NCBI RefSeq assembly: GCF_003205205.1 | Contig: NZ_QJRL01000020.1 | Coordinates: 1-64,000 of the forward strand | Reading direction: 5' to 3' | DNA: 64,000 nucleotides | From: Pseudomonas sp. LB-090624 | GTDB lineage: Bacteria; Pseudomonadota; Gammaproteobacteria; Pseudomonadales; Pseudomonadaceae | In this document: positions 43,635 to 52,297 of the stretch, piece after piece | Numbering within the stretch: position 1 is the first letter of the stretch | How the letters are laid out: the number at the start of each line of letters is the position of its first letter | Position numbers and translations under genes: made by a program | Notes under the pieces: generated by a model | What the model was told of the DNA's origin: nothing | The model's database searches: none | The model's input: only the letters and a program-made list of their open reading frames with translations

Positions 43635-43858
43635 GTGCCTGTGAGATCGAGCGCCGCCCGCGCGGCGCATCGCGAGCTGCGCTCGCCAGATATTCCTGCG
43701 GTGTTTGCGCGCGAACGCCTTGGCGCCTGGCACGCTATCGCACTGCGGCAACAAGGCGGCCGCGCGCGCTTGGTACAGGTAATATTGGCCCGAAACAGAC
43801 GTAGGAGCGAGCGCAGCTCGCGATGCGCCGCGCGGGCGGCGCTCGATCTCACAGGCAC
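43635..43858. repeat. Long-armed inverted-repeat element, copy B
   Basis: Arms 43635-43686 and 43807-43858 are perfect 52-base inverted repeats. Most of each arm is identical to the arms of copy A (32098-32320), but here the identity of the pair extends 10 bases further out (GTGCCTGTGA). The left side lacks about 19 bases present in copy A (TCCTACGG...GGGC), so copy B has an asymmetric internal deletion. The interior aligns without gaps to copy A. It fills the divergent gap between the TSUP gene and xseA; nothing else is recognisable in that 350-base gap. Confidence 0.85.
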
Positions 43859-43905
43859 CACAAACCCCAAGACATGCACTCACCCAGCCCAGTATCATGC
43901 CCACC

Positions 43906-45285
43906 ATGATCAGAGACCCCTTCGAACGACTCGGACTGGACCGCGAGGTCCTCACCGTCAGCCAACTCAACGGCCGCGCCCGCGTGCTGCTGGAAGACGT
44001 TTTCCGCAGCGTGTGGGTGGAAGGCGAAATCTCCAACCTCGCCCGCCCGGCGTCCGGCCACATGTACTTCACCCTCAAGGACAGCGGCGCCCAGGTGCGT
44101 TGCGCGTTGTTCCGGCAAAACGCCACGCGGGTGCGCCAGGCGCTGCGCGACGGCCTGGCGGTGCGGGTACGCGGCAAGGTTTCGCTGTTCGAAGGGCGGG
44201 GCGACTATCAGCTGATTCTCGACACCGTCGAGCCAGCCGGCGATGGCGCGCTGCGCCTGGCCTTCGAGGCCCTTAAGGAAAAGCTCGGTGCCGAGGGGCT
44301 GTTCAGCACCGAACGAAAGAAGCCACTGCCGGCTCACCCGCAGCGCATCGGCATCATCACCTCGCCCACCGGCGCGGTGATCCGCGACATCATCAGTGTG
44401 TTCGGCCGCCGTGCCCCGCAGGTGGAGCTGAACCTGATCCCGACGGCGGTACAGGGCCGCGAAGCCATCGCGCAGATCGTACGCGCCATCCGCCTGGCCG
44501 ACAGCCTCGGCTTCGATGCGCTGATTCTGGCGCGTGGTGGTGGTTCGCTGGAAGACCTCTGGTGTTTCAACGAGGAAGCCGTGGCGCGTGCCGTGGCCGC
44601 CTGCGTCACGCCCATTGTCAGCGCCGTGGGCCATGAAACCGACGTGTCGATCAGCGACTTCGTGGCTGACGTGCGCGCGCCCACCCCGTCGGCTGCCGCC
44701 GAGCTGCTGGCCCCTGACAACAGCGGCCTTCGGCAACGCCTGGATGGCCTGCAACGGCGCCTGCTCTTGCGCATGCAGAACCGCCTGACCCACGACCGCC
44801 TGCGCCTGGAGTCACTCACCCGCCGCCTGCGTCACCCAGGCGAGCGTTTGCGCCAGCAGGCTCAACGCCTGGACGACCTGGACATGCGCCTGCGTCGCGC
44901 GTTCATGCTCAACCTCAACCAGCGCCGCGAACGCCTGGCACGCCTGGACGCCCGCCTGGCCGCGCAGCATCCGGGCCGTAACCTGAAACTGCTGAACCAG
45001 CGCCTGGACAGCCTGGCCGAGCGCCTGCCACGGGCCATGCGTGAGGTGCTCAAGGACCGCCGCCAGCGGTTCCAGGCCCAGTTGCAGACACTGCAAGTGG
45101 TCAGTCCGCTGGCCACCTTGGCCCGCGGGTACAGCATTTTGCTGGATGAACAAGGCCAGGCCATTCGCAGCGCCGAACAGACCCGCAATGGCCAACGCCT
45201 GACTGCCCGCCTGAACGAAGGCGAGCTGCTGGTGCGGGTCGAAGACAACCACCTGACCCCGGTCACCCTTTCACTACTGGACTGA
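43906..45285 (+). CDS. xseA: Exodeoxyribonuclease VII large subunit
   Basis: This 459-residue catalytic subunit of ExoVII degrades single-stranded DNA from both ends. The N-terminal OB-fold domain shows WVEGEISNLARPASGHMYFT and the catalytic core has ALILARGGGSLEDLWCFNEE with VSAVGHETDVSISDFVADVR. A long helical coiled region rich in Arg and Leu follows. The ATG at 43906 gives the usual start MIRDPFERLGLDREVLTVSQ; an ATG three codons earlier is also in frame. The small subunit gene xseB is not nearby. It lies 3 bases before the M23 peptidase gene. Confidence 0.96.
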   Translation: MIRDPFERLGLDREVLTVSQLNGRARVLLEDVFRSVWVEGEISNLARPASGHMYFTLKDSGAQVRCALFRQNATRVRQALRDGLAVRVRGKVSLFEGRGDYQLILDTVEPAGDGALRLAFEALKEKLGAEGLFSTERKKPLPAHPQRIGIITSPTGAVIRDIISVFGRRAPQVELNLIPTAVQGREAIAQIVRAIRLADSLGFDALILARGGGSLEDLWCFNEEAVARAVAACVTPIVSAVGHETDVSISDFVADVRAPTPSAAAELLAPDNSGLRQRLDGLQRRLLLRMQNRLTHDRLRLESLTRRLRHPGERLRQQAQRLDDLDMRLRRAFMLNLNQRRERLARLDARLAAQHPGRNLKLLNQRLDSLAERLPRAMREVLKDRRQRFQAQLQTLQVVSPLATLARGYSILLDEQGQAIRSAEQTRNGQRLTARLNEGELLVRVEDNHLTPVTLSLLD

Positions 45286-45288
45286 CAC

Positions 45289-46116
45289 ATGCCCCGCCTG
45301 CTCGCGCCCCTGCTCGCCCTTTCTCTGTTGCTGCTGGCCGGCGGTGCCCAGGCCAGCTACATCACCCGCGCGCTGAACAAACCAGTGCCGGGCGGCGTGG
45401 CGGTGATCGACCTCGGCCCCGCCGCCAGCGCGCCAAGCGCCCGCTTTGACGGCAAACCGGTGCTGGTGGTGAAGGAACAGGACAACTGGCTGGCCATCGT
45501 TGGCATCCCGCTGACCCAGAAACCCGGCACCGCCGTGCTGAGCCAAGGCGGGCGTACCCTGCCCTTTTCGGTCGGCAGCAAGAAATACCCTGAACAGCGC
45601 ATCACCTTGAAGAACACCCGCCAGGTCAACCCGAACCCGGCCGACCTCAAGCGCATCGACCGTGAGTTGGCCGAGCAGATCAAGGCCTACCGCAGCTTCA
45701 GCCCGAACCTGCCGAGCAACCTGATCCTCGACAAACCGGTCAGCGGCCCGCTGTCGAGCAAGTTCGGCGTGCGCCGCTTCTTCAATGGCGAAGAGCGCAA
45801 CCCGCATGCCGGGCTGGACTTCGCCGTGCCGGCGGGTACGCCGATCAAGACCCCGGCCAATGGCAAGGTGATTCTGGTGGGTGACTACTTTTTCAATGGC
45901 CGCACGGTGTTTGTCGACCATGGCCAGGGCTTCATCAGCATGTTCTGCCACATGTCGAAAATCGATGTGCAGGTCGGCCAGCAACTGCGCCGTGGCGAGG
46001 TGGTCGGCCGGGTGGGTTCGACCGGGCGGGCTACCGGACCGCACATGCACTGGAATGTCAGCCTGAACGATGCACGGGTGGATCCAGCGATTTTCATTGG
46101 TGCGTTCCAGCCCTGA
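45289..46116 (+). CDS. M23 family metallopeptidase (LytM domain), exported
   Basis: This 275-residue periplasmic peptidase or LytM-type activator has a signal MPRLLAPLLALSLLLLAGGA. The M23 zinc-site motifs appear complete: H and D in RNPHAGLDFAVPAG and HxH in GPHMHWNVSL, with a further His in FCHMSKIDVQVG. It probably cuts peptidoglycan peptide bridges. It follows xseA by 3 bases and is likely co-transcribed with it, as in other pseudomonads. A REP unit follows the stop. Confidence 0.92.
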   Translation: MPRLLAPLLALSLLLLAGGAQASYITRALNKPVPGGVAVIDLGPAASAPSARFDGKPVLVVKEQDNWLAIVGIPLTQKPGTAVLSQGGRTLPFSVGSKKYPEQRITLKNTRQVNPNPADLKRIDRELAEQIKAYRSFSPNLPSNLILDKPVSGPLSSKFGVRRFFNGEERNPHAGLDFAVPAGTPIKTPANGKVILVGDYFFNGRTVFVDHGQGFISMFCHMSKIDVQVGQQLRRGEVVGRVGSTGRATGPHMHWNVSLNDARVDPAIFIGAFQP

Positions 46117-46125
46117 AATTGCGCC

Positions 46126-46158
46126 GCCTGCTTCGCGGGCGCGCCCGCTCCTACAGGT
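46126..46158. repeat. REP palindrome after the M23 gene
   Basis: A REP unit with core CTTCGCGGGCGCGCCCGCTC lies just after the stop codon, in the same family as the other REPs here. Confidence 0.8.
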
Positions 46159-46372
46159 ATTGCGCCACGTCGCAGGGGCGTGCCAGCGAAGGTGGCCAGC
46201 GCAGTCGACAGCAGTTCAACTGTGTTGCGCCATCGAAAAATACTGCGCAAAAATCAATAAGCACCTAAATAATATGAGCCATAAAATCTCGTCTTATTGC
46301 TTTTTTTAAGCATTTATCTCAATTTTTCCCGAACGCTTGCCATCCCCCACCCCACTGGTTAAGTTTGAAGGC
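46159..46372 (+). other. AT-rich intergenic stretch upstream of the leuA leader
   Basis: No gene is seen in this part of the 410-base gap before leuA. About 46225-46330 is notably AT-rich for this genome, with a T7 tract at 46303-46309. It could hold the leuA promoter and an upstream control region. TTGCCA (46337) and TTAAGT (46359) are weak hexamers 16 bases apart. Confidence 0.4.
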
Positions 46373-46450
46373 ATGAAAACCTTCAGCACCCTCATCCTGC
46401 TCCGACAACATCGCAGCCTCTGCCTGGTCAGCGCCCGACTACCAGGCTGA
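46373..46450 (+). promoter_or_regulatory. Candidate leucine-rich leader peptide of leuA
   Basis: A 25-codon frame begins MKTFSTLILLRQHRS and ends LVSARLPG. Six of 25 codons are Leu, with clusters LILL and LCLV. A 7-bp hairpin (GCCTGGT / ACCAGGC) overlaps its end. It lies 76 bases before leuA on the same strand. This is the layout of an attenuation leader, but no U-rich terminator was found before leuA and the ribosome site (GAAGG) is very close to the ATG. Confidence 0.55.
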
Positions 46451-46526
46451 TTCGCGTCGCCTCGCCTCTTCATCTCGTTATTGCTCGGCAGGCCCGATCT
46501 CGGCCGCACACAAAAGGATTGCTTCC

Positions 46527-48200
46527 ATGACCATGCTCAAAGACCCTTCGAAGAAGTACCGCGCCTTTCCGACCATCGACCTGCCCGACCGTACCTGGCC
46601 GTCGAAGACCATCACCGCAGCCCCTATCTGGTGCAGTTCCGACCTGCGTGATGGCAACCAGTCGCTGATCGAGCCGATGGACTCGGAGAAGAAGCTGCGC
46701 TTCTGGAAGACCTTGGTGCAGGTTGGCGTAAAGGAAATCGAAGCGTCGTTCCCGTCCGCCTCGCAAACCGACTTCGACTTCGTGCGCACCTTGATCCAGG
46801 ACGGCCACATCCCGGACGACACCACCATCCAGGTGCTCACCCAGGCGCGTGAAGACCTGATCGCGCGTACCTTCGAGTCGCTGCGCGGGGCGAAAAAGGC
46901 CATCGTCCACCTGTACAACGCCACCAGCCCATCGTTCCGCCGCATTGTCTTCAACCAAGACAAGCAAGGCGTGAAGGACATCGCGGTGAACGCGGCCAAG
47001 CTGTTCGTCAAGTACGCTGCCCAGCAGCCGGAAACCCACTGGACCTTCCAGTACTCGCCAGAAACCTTCAGCGCTACCGAAATGGAATTCGCCAAGGAAG
47101 TCTGCGATGCGGTCATCGAGGTGTGGAACCCGACGCCTGAGCACAAGATCATCCTCAACCTGCCAGCCACCGTCGAAGTGTCGACGCCGAACATCTATGC
47201 CGACCAGATCGAGTGGTTCTGCCGCAATGTCAGCCGCCGCGACAGCGTGATCATCAGCCTGCACTGCCACAACGACCGTGGCACCGGCATCGCTGCCACC
47301 GAACTGGGCCTGATGGCCGGTGCCGACCGCGCTGAAGGCTGCCTGTTCGGCAACGGCGAGCGTACCGGTAACGTCGACCTGGTGACCCTGGCACTGAACC
47401 TCTACACCCAGGGCATCGACCCGCTGCTGGACTTCTCCGACATCGACGGAGTACGCAAGGTGGTCGAAGAGTGCAACCAGTTGCCGGTGCACCCGCGTCA
47501 CCCGTACGTGGGCGACCTGGTCCACACCGCGTTCTCCGGCTCGCACCAGGACGCCATTCGCAAGGGCTTCGCCAAGCAGCAGGAAGGCGAGCTGTGGGAA
47601 GTGCCGTACTTGCCGATCGACCCGGCGGACATCGGCCGCAGCTACGAGGCAGTCATCCGCGTCAACAGCCAGTCGGGCAAAGGCGGCATCACCTACCTGC
47701 TCGAGCAGGAATACGGCATCAGCCTGCCACGTCGCATGCAGATTGAGTTCAGCCAGGTGGTACAGGGTGAAACCGACCGTCTGGGCCTGGAAATGACTGC
47801 CCAGCAAATCTACAGCCTGCTGCACAAGGAATACCTCCAGGCGAACGCGCCGTACGCGCTGGTGAGCCACCGCCTGCAGGAAGAAAACGGCCACAGTGCC
47901 GTGGAAGTGGAAGTTGCCGGTGAAGGTGAAACCACCCTGCACTGGCGCGGCAAGGGCAACGGCGCCCTGGAAGCCCTGGTAGCCGGCCTGCCGGTTGCGG
48001 TGGAGATCATGGACTACAACGAGCATGCGATTGGCGCTGGCACCAACGCCAAGGCAGCAGCCTACATCGAGTTGCGCGTGGCCGGCGGTCGCCCGATACA
48101 TGGTGTGGGTATCGATGAAAACATCACCACGGCCAGCTTCAAGGCCCTGTTCAGTGCCCTGAACCGTTCGCTGAGCCAACAGGAAGCCCAAGCTGCCTGA
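46527..48200 (+). CDS. leuA: 2-isopropylmalate synthase
   Basis: This 557-residue enzyme condenses acetyl-CoA with 2-ketoisovalerate, the first step of leucine synthesis. It is of the longer LeuA class found in actinobacteria and pseudomonads. Catalytic-domain motifs are SSDLRDGNQSLIEPMD, IISLHCHNDRGTGIAATELG and GCLFGNGERTGNVDLVTLAL. The C-terminal regulatory domain (VEVEVAGEGETTLHWRGKGN) is the leucine-binding part. AAGGA lies 8 bases before the ATG. A leucine-rich leader frame precedes it and a strong terminator follows. Confidence 0.97.
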   Translation: MTMLKDPSKKYRAFPTIDLPDRTWPSKTITAAPIWCSSDLRDGNQSLIEPMDSEKKLRFWKTLVQVGVKEIEASFPSASQTDFDFVRTLIQDGHIPDDTTIQVLTQAREDLIARTFESLRGAKKAIVHLYNATSPSFRRIVFNQDKQGVKDIAVNAAKLFVKYAAQQPETHWTFQYSPETFSATEMEFAKEVCDAVIEVWNPTPEHKIILNLPATVEVSTPNIYADQIEWFCRNVSRRDSVIISLHCHNDRGTGIAATELGLMAGADRAEGCLFGNGERTGNVDLVTLALNLYTQGIDPLLDFSDIDGVRKVVEECNQLPVHPRHPYVGDLVHTAFSGSHQDAIRKGFAKQQEGELWEVPYLPIDPADIGRSYEAVIRVNSQSGKGGITYLLEQEYGISLPRRMQIEFSQVVQGETDRLGLEMTAQQIYSLLHKEYLQANAPYALVSHRLQEENGHSAVEVEVAGEGETTLHWRGKGNGALEALVAGLPVAVEIMDYNEHAIGAGTNAKAAAYIELRVAGGRPIHGVGIDENITTASFKALFSALNRSLSQQEAQAA

Positions 48201-48220
48201 TAGTTCTACCCAACAAAAAA

Positions 48221-48247
48221 ACCGCATCCTGGGATGCGGTTTTTTTT
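48221..48247 (+). terminator. Intrinsic terminator of leuA
   Basis: The 9-bp stem ACCGCATCC / GGATGCGGT with a TG loop is followed by eight Ts, and preceded by a run of As, so it can work in both directions. Confidence 0.9.
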
Positions 48248-48302
48248 CGCCCGAGTCTCTCGGGAAGGCTTCATGCACCGGCTATCCACAGGCGCGGCCC
48301 AT

Positions 48303-48329
48303 AAAAAAAGGGCGCCGACCAAGCGCCCC
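48303..48329 (-). terminator. Intrinsic terminator of the zwf-pgl-eda operon
   Basis: On the minus strand the stem GGGCGC / GCGCCC with a 7-base loop is followed by seven Ts, about 26 bases beyond the eda stop codon. Confidence 0.85.
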
Positions 48330-48354
48330 ATAAGCCGTAAAGCACACAACAAAT

Positions 48355-49035
48355 TCAGTTGGCGTCCAGCAGCGCCATCGCCTCGGCACTGCACGCTTCG
48401 ATCCGCGCCCAGTCGCCGTTCTTGATCCAGCTGCTGTCGAGCATCCAGGTGCCGCCCACGCACATCACATTGGGCAACGCCATGTAGTTACGCACATTGG
48501 CCGGGTTCACGCCGCCAGTCGGGCAAAAGCGTATATCGCCGAACGGGCCGCCAAAGGCCTTGATCGCGGCCACGCCGCCGCTGATTTCTGCCGGGAACAG
48601 CTTGAAGCGGCGATAGCCCAGCGCGTAGCCCATCATGATTTCGGACGGTGTGCTGATGCCCGGCAGCAGAGGTATCTCGCTTTCTACACCGGCTTCGAGA
48701 ATATCCTGAGTAATACCCGGGGTAACGACGAATTGCGCACCCGCAGCTTCAACGGCGGCGAACATGCCGCGATCAAGCACGGTACCTGCGCCGACGCATA
48801 GCTCCGGGCGCTGTTCGCGCAGCACCTGGATGGCCTTCAGGCCATGCTGTGAGCGCAACGTAACTTCCAGGGTGCGGATGCCGCCCGCGGCCAAGGCATC
48901 GGCCAGCGGTAGGATGTCTTCCTCACGGGCGATGGTGATCACCGGCAGGATGCGCGCCTTCTCGCAAATGGCGTCGATCCGCGCGGCTTTGTCGGCCATC
49001 GAGAGCTTGGACTGTGGGCGTTCGAGGGTGGTCAT
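48355..49035 (-). CDS. eda: KDPG/KHG aldolase
   Basis: This 226-residue aldolase splits 2-keto-3-deoxy-6-phosphogluconate to pyruvate and glyceraldehyde 3-phosphate, ending the Entner-Doudoroff route. The Schiff-base Lys is in YRRFKLFPAEISGG, and the base Glu is in ITIAREEDILPLADAL. GAGTVLDRGMFAAVEAAGAQ and FCPTGGVNPANV complete the fold. I chose the ATG at 49035, with AAGGA 9 bases upstream; an ATG at 49056 overlapping the pgl stop is an alternative. It is last of the zwf-pgl-eda operon and is followed by an intrinsic terminator. Confidence 0.97.
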   Translation of the reverse strand: MTTLERPQSKLSMADKAARIDAICEKARILPVITIAREEDILPLADALAAGGIRTLEVTLRSQHGLKAIQVLREQRPELCVGAGTVLDRGMFAAVEAAGAQFVVTPGITQDILEAGVESEIPLLPGISTPSEIMMGYALGYRRFKLFPAEISGGVAAIKAFGGPFGDIRFCPTGGVNPANVRNYMALPNVMCVGGTWMLDSSWIKNGDWARIEACSAEAMALLDAN

Positions 49036-49052
49036 GACTGTGGATCCTTGGC

Positions 49053-49766
49053 TCATGGGCACCAGTAGATGTCCAGGGGGGCGTGAAGAAAAGCGCGAAT
49101 CGGCATTTCGTTAAGGTCGTTGCCAGCCAGCGCGGCGCGCAGGGTAGCGAGTTTGCCCTGGCCTTGCACGGACAGCGCGGTAAAGGCAGCACTGGCCAGC
49201 AGCGAACGGGTCAGCGACAGGCGCTGGTGCGGCACGCTCGGCGCCAGCAACGGCAGGCAGCGGCGCGGGCTGGCCAGGTCCAGGCCGGCGACCAGATTGG
49301 GGCTGCCGGGGAACAGCGAGGCGGTATGACCATCGTCACCCATGCCCAGCACCAGCACGTCGATCGGCGGCAGGCCGGCCAAGGCCTGGTCAGCCTTGAG
49401 TGCAGCGGCATCCAGGTTATCTGCCTGCTGGTACAGGCCAACGAAGCGGGCCTTGGCCGCCGCGCCCTTGAGCAGGTGGCGGGCCAGCAGGCCGGCATTG
49501 CTGTCGGCGTGCTCCACCGGCACCCAGCGCTCATCGGCCAGGCTGACAGTGACGTTGGCCCAGTCCAGGTTTTCGCTGGCCAGTTTTTCCAGAAACGGTA
49601 CCGGGCTGCGGCCACCGGAAAGCACCACGCAGGCCTGGCCCTTGGCCGCGATGGCCGCACGCAGGCGCTCGGCCACGTCGTGTGCCAATGTGGCAGCCAG
49701 TGACTTGGCATCCGGCAGGCTATGCGCCTTCGCAGCCGCCGGCAGTTTCAGTTCAGATATCCCCAT
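49053..49766 (-). CDS. pgl: 6-phosphogluconolactonase
   Basis: This 237-residue enzyme hydrolyses 6-phosphogluconolactone. It is a DevB-type protein with CVVLSGGRSPVPFLEKLA, VSLADERWVPVEHADSN and VLVLGMGDDGHTASLFPGSP. The ATG at 49766 overlaps the zwf end by 14 bases; another ATG at 49781 is possible. It is the middle gene of the zwf operon and shares HexR control by position. Confidence 0.96.
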   Translation of the reverse strand: MGISELKLPAAAKAHSLPDAKSLAATLAHDVAERLRAAIAAKGQACVVLSGGRSPVPFLEKLASENLDWANVTVSLADERWVPVEHADSNAGLLARHLLKGAAAKARFVGLYQQADNLDAAALKADQALAGLPPIDVLVLGMGDDGHTASLFPGSPNLVAGLDLASPRRCLPLLAPSVPHQRLSLTRSLLASAAFTALSVQGQGKLATLRAALAGNDLNEMPIRAFLHAPLDIYWCP

Positions 49767-51222
49767 ACCACGCCCTCCCATCGCGCGTTATCAGTGCAAT
49801 CGAGCTCATCGGCCCCCAGGAGCCGGCCGCGTAAGGCTTGGGCGCATCACCTGCGTTGCGCCAACCGGCAATCAACTGGTCGCACCACTTCCAGGCATAC
49901 TCGATTTCGTCCTTGCGCACGAACAGGTTCTGGTTGCCGCGCATCACTTCGAGCAACAAGCGCTCGTAGGCATCCGGAATCCGCGCACTGCGCCAGGTGT
50001 CGGAAAAATTCAGCTGTAACGGGCCGCTGCGCAGTTGCATGCCCTTGTCCAGGCCCTGTTCCTTGGTCATCACCCGCAAAGAAATGCCTTCGTCCGGTTG
50101 CAGGCGGATGATCAGCTTGTTACCGATCTGCAAACGCTGTTCCGGGGCGAAGATGTAATGCGGGGTTTCCTTGAAGTGGATGACGATCTGCGACAGCTTT
50201 TGCGGCATGCGCTTGCCGGTCCGCAGGTAGAACGGTACACCTGACCAGCGCCAGTTGCGGATGTCGGCGCGCAAGGCGACGAAGGTTTCAGTGTCGCTCT
50301 GGGCGTTTGCGTTGTCTTCTTCCAGGTAACCCGGCACCGGCTTGCCGTCGCTGTAGCCGGCAATGTACTGGCCACGCACCACACGAGTGCTCAGGCCGTC
50401 GCCGGTGATCGGTGCCAGTGCCTTGAGCACCTTGACCTTCTCGTCGCGGATGGCATCGGCAGACAACTCGCTGGGCGGGTCCATGGCAATCAGGCACAGC
50501 AGCTGCAACAGGTGGTTCTGGATCATGTCGCGCAATTGGCCAGCCTTGTCGAAGTAGCCCCAACGGCCTTCGATACCGACCTTTTCGGCGACGGTGATCT
50601 CCACATGGGAGATGGAATTCTGGTTCCACTGGGTTTCGAACAGGCTGTTGGCGAAGCGCAGGGCAATCAGGTTCTGCACCGTTTCCTTGCCCAAATAGTG
50701 GTCGATGCGGTAGACGCGGCTTTCAGGGAAGAAGCGCGCCACAGCATCGTTGACCCGTCGCGACGACTCAAGGTCATGACCGATGGGCTTTTCCAGCACC
50801 ACCCGGGTGCGCGCGGCCAGCCCGGCCTTTTCGAGGTTTTCACAGATGGCCCCGTACACCGCAGCCGCTGTGGCGAAATAGGCGATCAGCGGCAGTTCGT
50901 CTGGCAGCTGCTCGGCCAAGGCCTGGTATCCCTCGGGCTGCAGGAAGTCCAGGTGCTGGTAGCTCAGCCTGGCGAGGAATCGGCCCAGGGCGGCGGGTTC
51001 GATATCGGCTTCGGGCACATGACGGCGCAAGTGGGCTTCAATGTGGTCCAGATGCGCCTGCGCGCTGCCAGCTTCGCGGGCCAACGCCAGCAGGCGGGTG
51101 TCCGGGTGCAACAGATTGGCCCGGTCAAGCTGATAAAGCGCAGGAAACAACTTGCGCAATGCCAGATCGCCGAGGGCGCCAAACAGGGCAAAGGTGCAAG
51201 GTTCGACACTGATCGCAGCCAT
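49753..51222 (-). CDS. zwf: Glucose-6-phosphate 1-dehydrogenase
   Basis: This 489-residue enzyme oxidises glucose 6-phosphate to the lactone using NAD(P)+. The nucleotide-binding start is TFALFGALGDLALRKLFPAL (the usual GASGDL appears as GALGDL), and the catalytic signature is RIDHYLGKETVQNLIALRFA. EKPIGHDLESSRRVN lies between them. Length is typical. It is first in zwf-pgl-eda and divergent from hexR, with the HexR operator between them. Confidence 0.97.
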   Translation of the reverse strand: MAAISVEPCTFALFGALGDLALRKLFPALYQLDRANLLHPDTRLLALAREAGSAQAHLDHIEAHLRRHVPEADIEPAALGRFLARLSYQHLDFLQPEGYQALAEQLPDELPLIAYFATAAAVYGAICENLEKAGLAARTRVVLEKPIGHDLESSRRVNDAVARFFPESRVYRIDHYLGKETVQNLIALRFANSLFETQWNQNSISHVEITVAEKVGIEGRWGYFDKAGQLRDMIQNHLLQLLCLIAMDPPSELSADAIRDEKVKVLKALAPITGDGLSTRVVRGQYIAGYSDGKPVPGYLEEDNANAQSDTETFVALRADIRNWRWSGVPFYLRTGKRMPQKLSQIVIHFKETPHYIFAPEQRLQIGNKLIIRLQPDEGISLRVMTKEQGLDKGMQLRSGPLQLNFSDTWRSARIPDAYERLLLEVMRGNQNLFVRKDEIEYAWKWCDQLIAGWRNAGDAPKPYAAGSWGPMSSIALITRDGRAWYGDI

Positions 51223-51287
51223 GATGTTGGTTCTTTCCTAAAGTTGGTCTAGGAATACCGCTTTCACATACGGTTTTCAAGGGATAA

Positions 51288-51306
51288 TGTAGTAAAAACC
51301 ACAACA
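51288..51306. promoter_or_regulatory. HexR operator between zwf and hexR
   Basis: A 19-base imperfect palindrome has TGTAGT on one side and ACAACA on the other, separated by seven bases (AAAAACC). It closely matches the known HexR site (TGTAGT...ACTACA). It lies 66 bases before zwf and 119 before hexR, overlapping an AT-rich promoter region for both. Confidence 0.8.
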
Positions 51307-51424
51307 TTACACACAAGTGTTACAGACAAGTGGTACGTCAACCGCACCGACAGTACGATAGACGACCGTGCAAAAAGCCTGCTGCTCCCACAGCCGGCTG
51401 TCTTCCCGACCCAAGGACACACCC

Positions 51425-52297
51425 ATGGACCGCGTGCGAAACCTCCTGGAACAGATCCAGGGACGCCTCGACGAGCTGAACAAGGCCGAACGCAAAGTCG
51501 CCGAAGTCATCCTGCTCAACCCGCAACAAGCCACCCGTTTCAGCATCGCCGCCCTGGCCCAGGCGGCCAAGGTCAGCGAGCCGACCGTCAACCGTTTCTG
51601 CCGCTCGTTCGGCGTCAGCGGCTACCCGGAACTCAAGCTGCAACTGGCGCAGAGCCTGGCCAGTGGCGCCGCCTATGTCAGCCGTGCGGTCGAGGCCGAC
51701 GACGACCCGGCGGCCTACACCCAGAAGATCTTCGCCAGCGCCATCGCCTCGCTCGACGGGGCCTGCCAGCAACTCGACCCGGCGCAGGTCAGCCGTGCGG
51801 TGGACATGATGATCCAGGCCCGGCAGATCCACTTCTTCGGCCTCGGCGCCTCAGCCCCGGTGGCCCTCGACGCGCAGCACAAGTTCTTCCGCTTCAACCT
51901 GGCGGTATCGGCGCATGCCGACGTGCTGATGCAACGCATGCTGGCCTCGGTGGCCCACACCGGTGACCTGTTCGTGATCATTTCCTACACCGGGCGCACC
52001 CGCGAACTGGTCGAAGTGGCGCGCCTGGCCCGCGAAAACGGTGCCTCGGTGCTGGGCCTGACCGCCGCTGGATCGCCGCTGGCCAACGCCTGCAGCCTGA
52101 GCCTGCACATTCCCCTGCCGGAAGACACCGACATCTACATGCCAATGACCTCCCGGATCATCCAGTTGACCGTGCTTGATGTACTGGCCACCGGCATGAC
52201 GTTGCGCCGCGGCGTGGACTTCCAGCCGCATCTGCGCAAGATCAAGGAAAGCCTCAACGCCAGCCGCTACCCGATCGAGGACGACGAACTCAACTGA
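51425..52297 (+). CDS. hexR: RpiR-family regulator HexR
   Basis: This 290-residue repressor of glucose catabolism is released by KDPG. An N-terminal RpiR helix-turn-helix (FSIAALAQAAKVSEPTVNRF) is followed by a SIS sugar-phosphate domain (IHFFGLGASAPVALDAQHKF; FVIISYTGRTRELVEVARLA). The ATG at 51425 has AAGGA upstream; an in-frame start at 51368 would add residues overlapping the control region. It is divergent from zwf and its end overlaps the convergent mutarotase gene by 8 bases. Confidence 0.97.
   Translation: MDRVRNLLEQIQGRLDELNKAERKVAEVILLNPQQATRFSIAALAQAAKVSEPTVNRFCRSFGVSGYPELKLQLAQSLASGAAYVSRAVEADDDPAAYTQKIFASAIASLDGACQQLDPAQVSRAVDMMIQARQIHFFGLGASAPVALDAQHKFFRFNLAVSAHADVLMQRMLASVAHTGDLFVIISYTGRTRELVEVARLARENGASVLGLTAAGSPLANACSLSLHIPLPEDTDIYMPMTSRIIQLTVLDVLATGMTLRRGVDFQPHLRKIKESLNASRYPIEDDELN

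Noticed and set aside
43556..43879. N-terminal extension of the TSUP permease through repeat element B
   Set aside because: The sequence is translated repeat arms rich in Arg and Ala. The true membrane protein begins at 43555.
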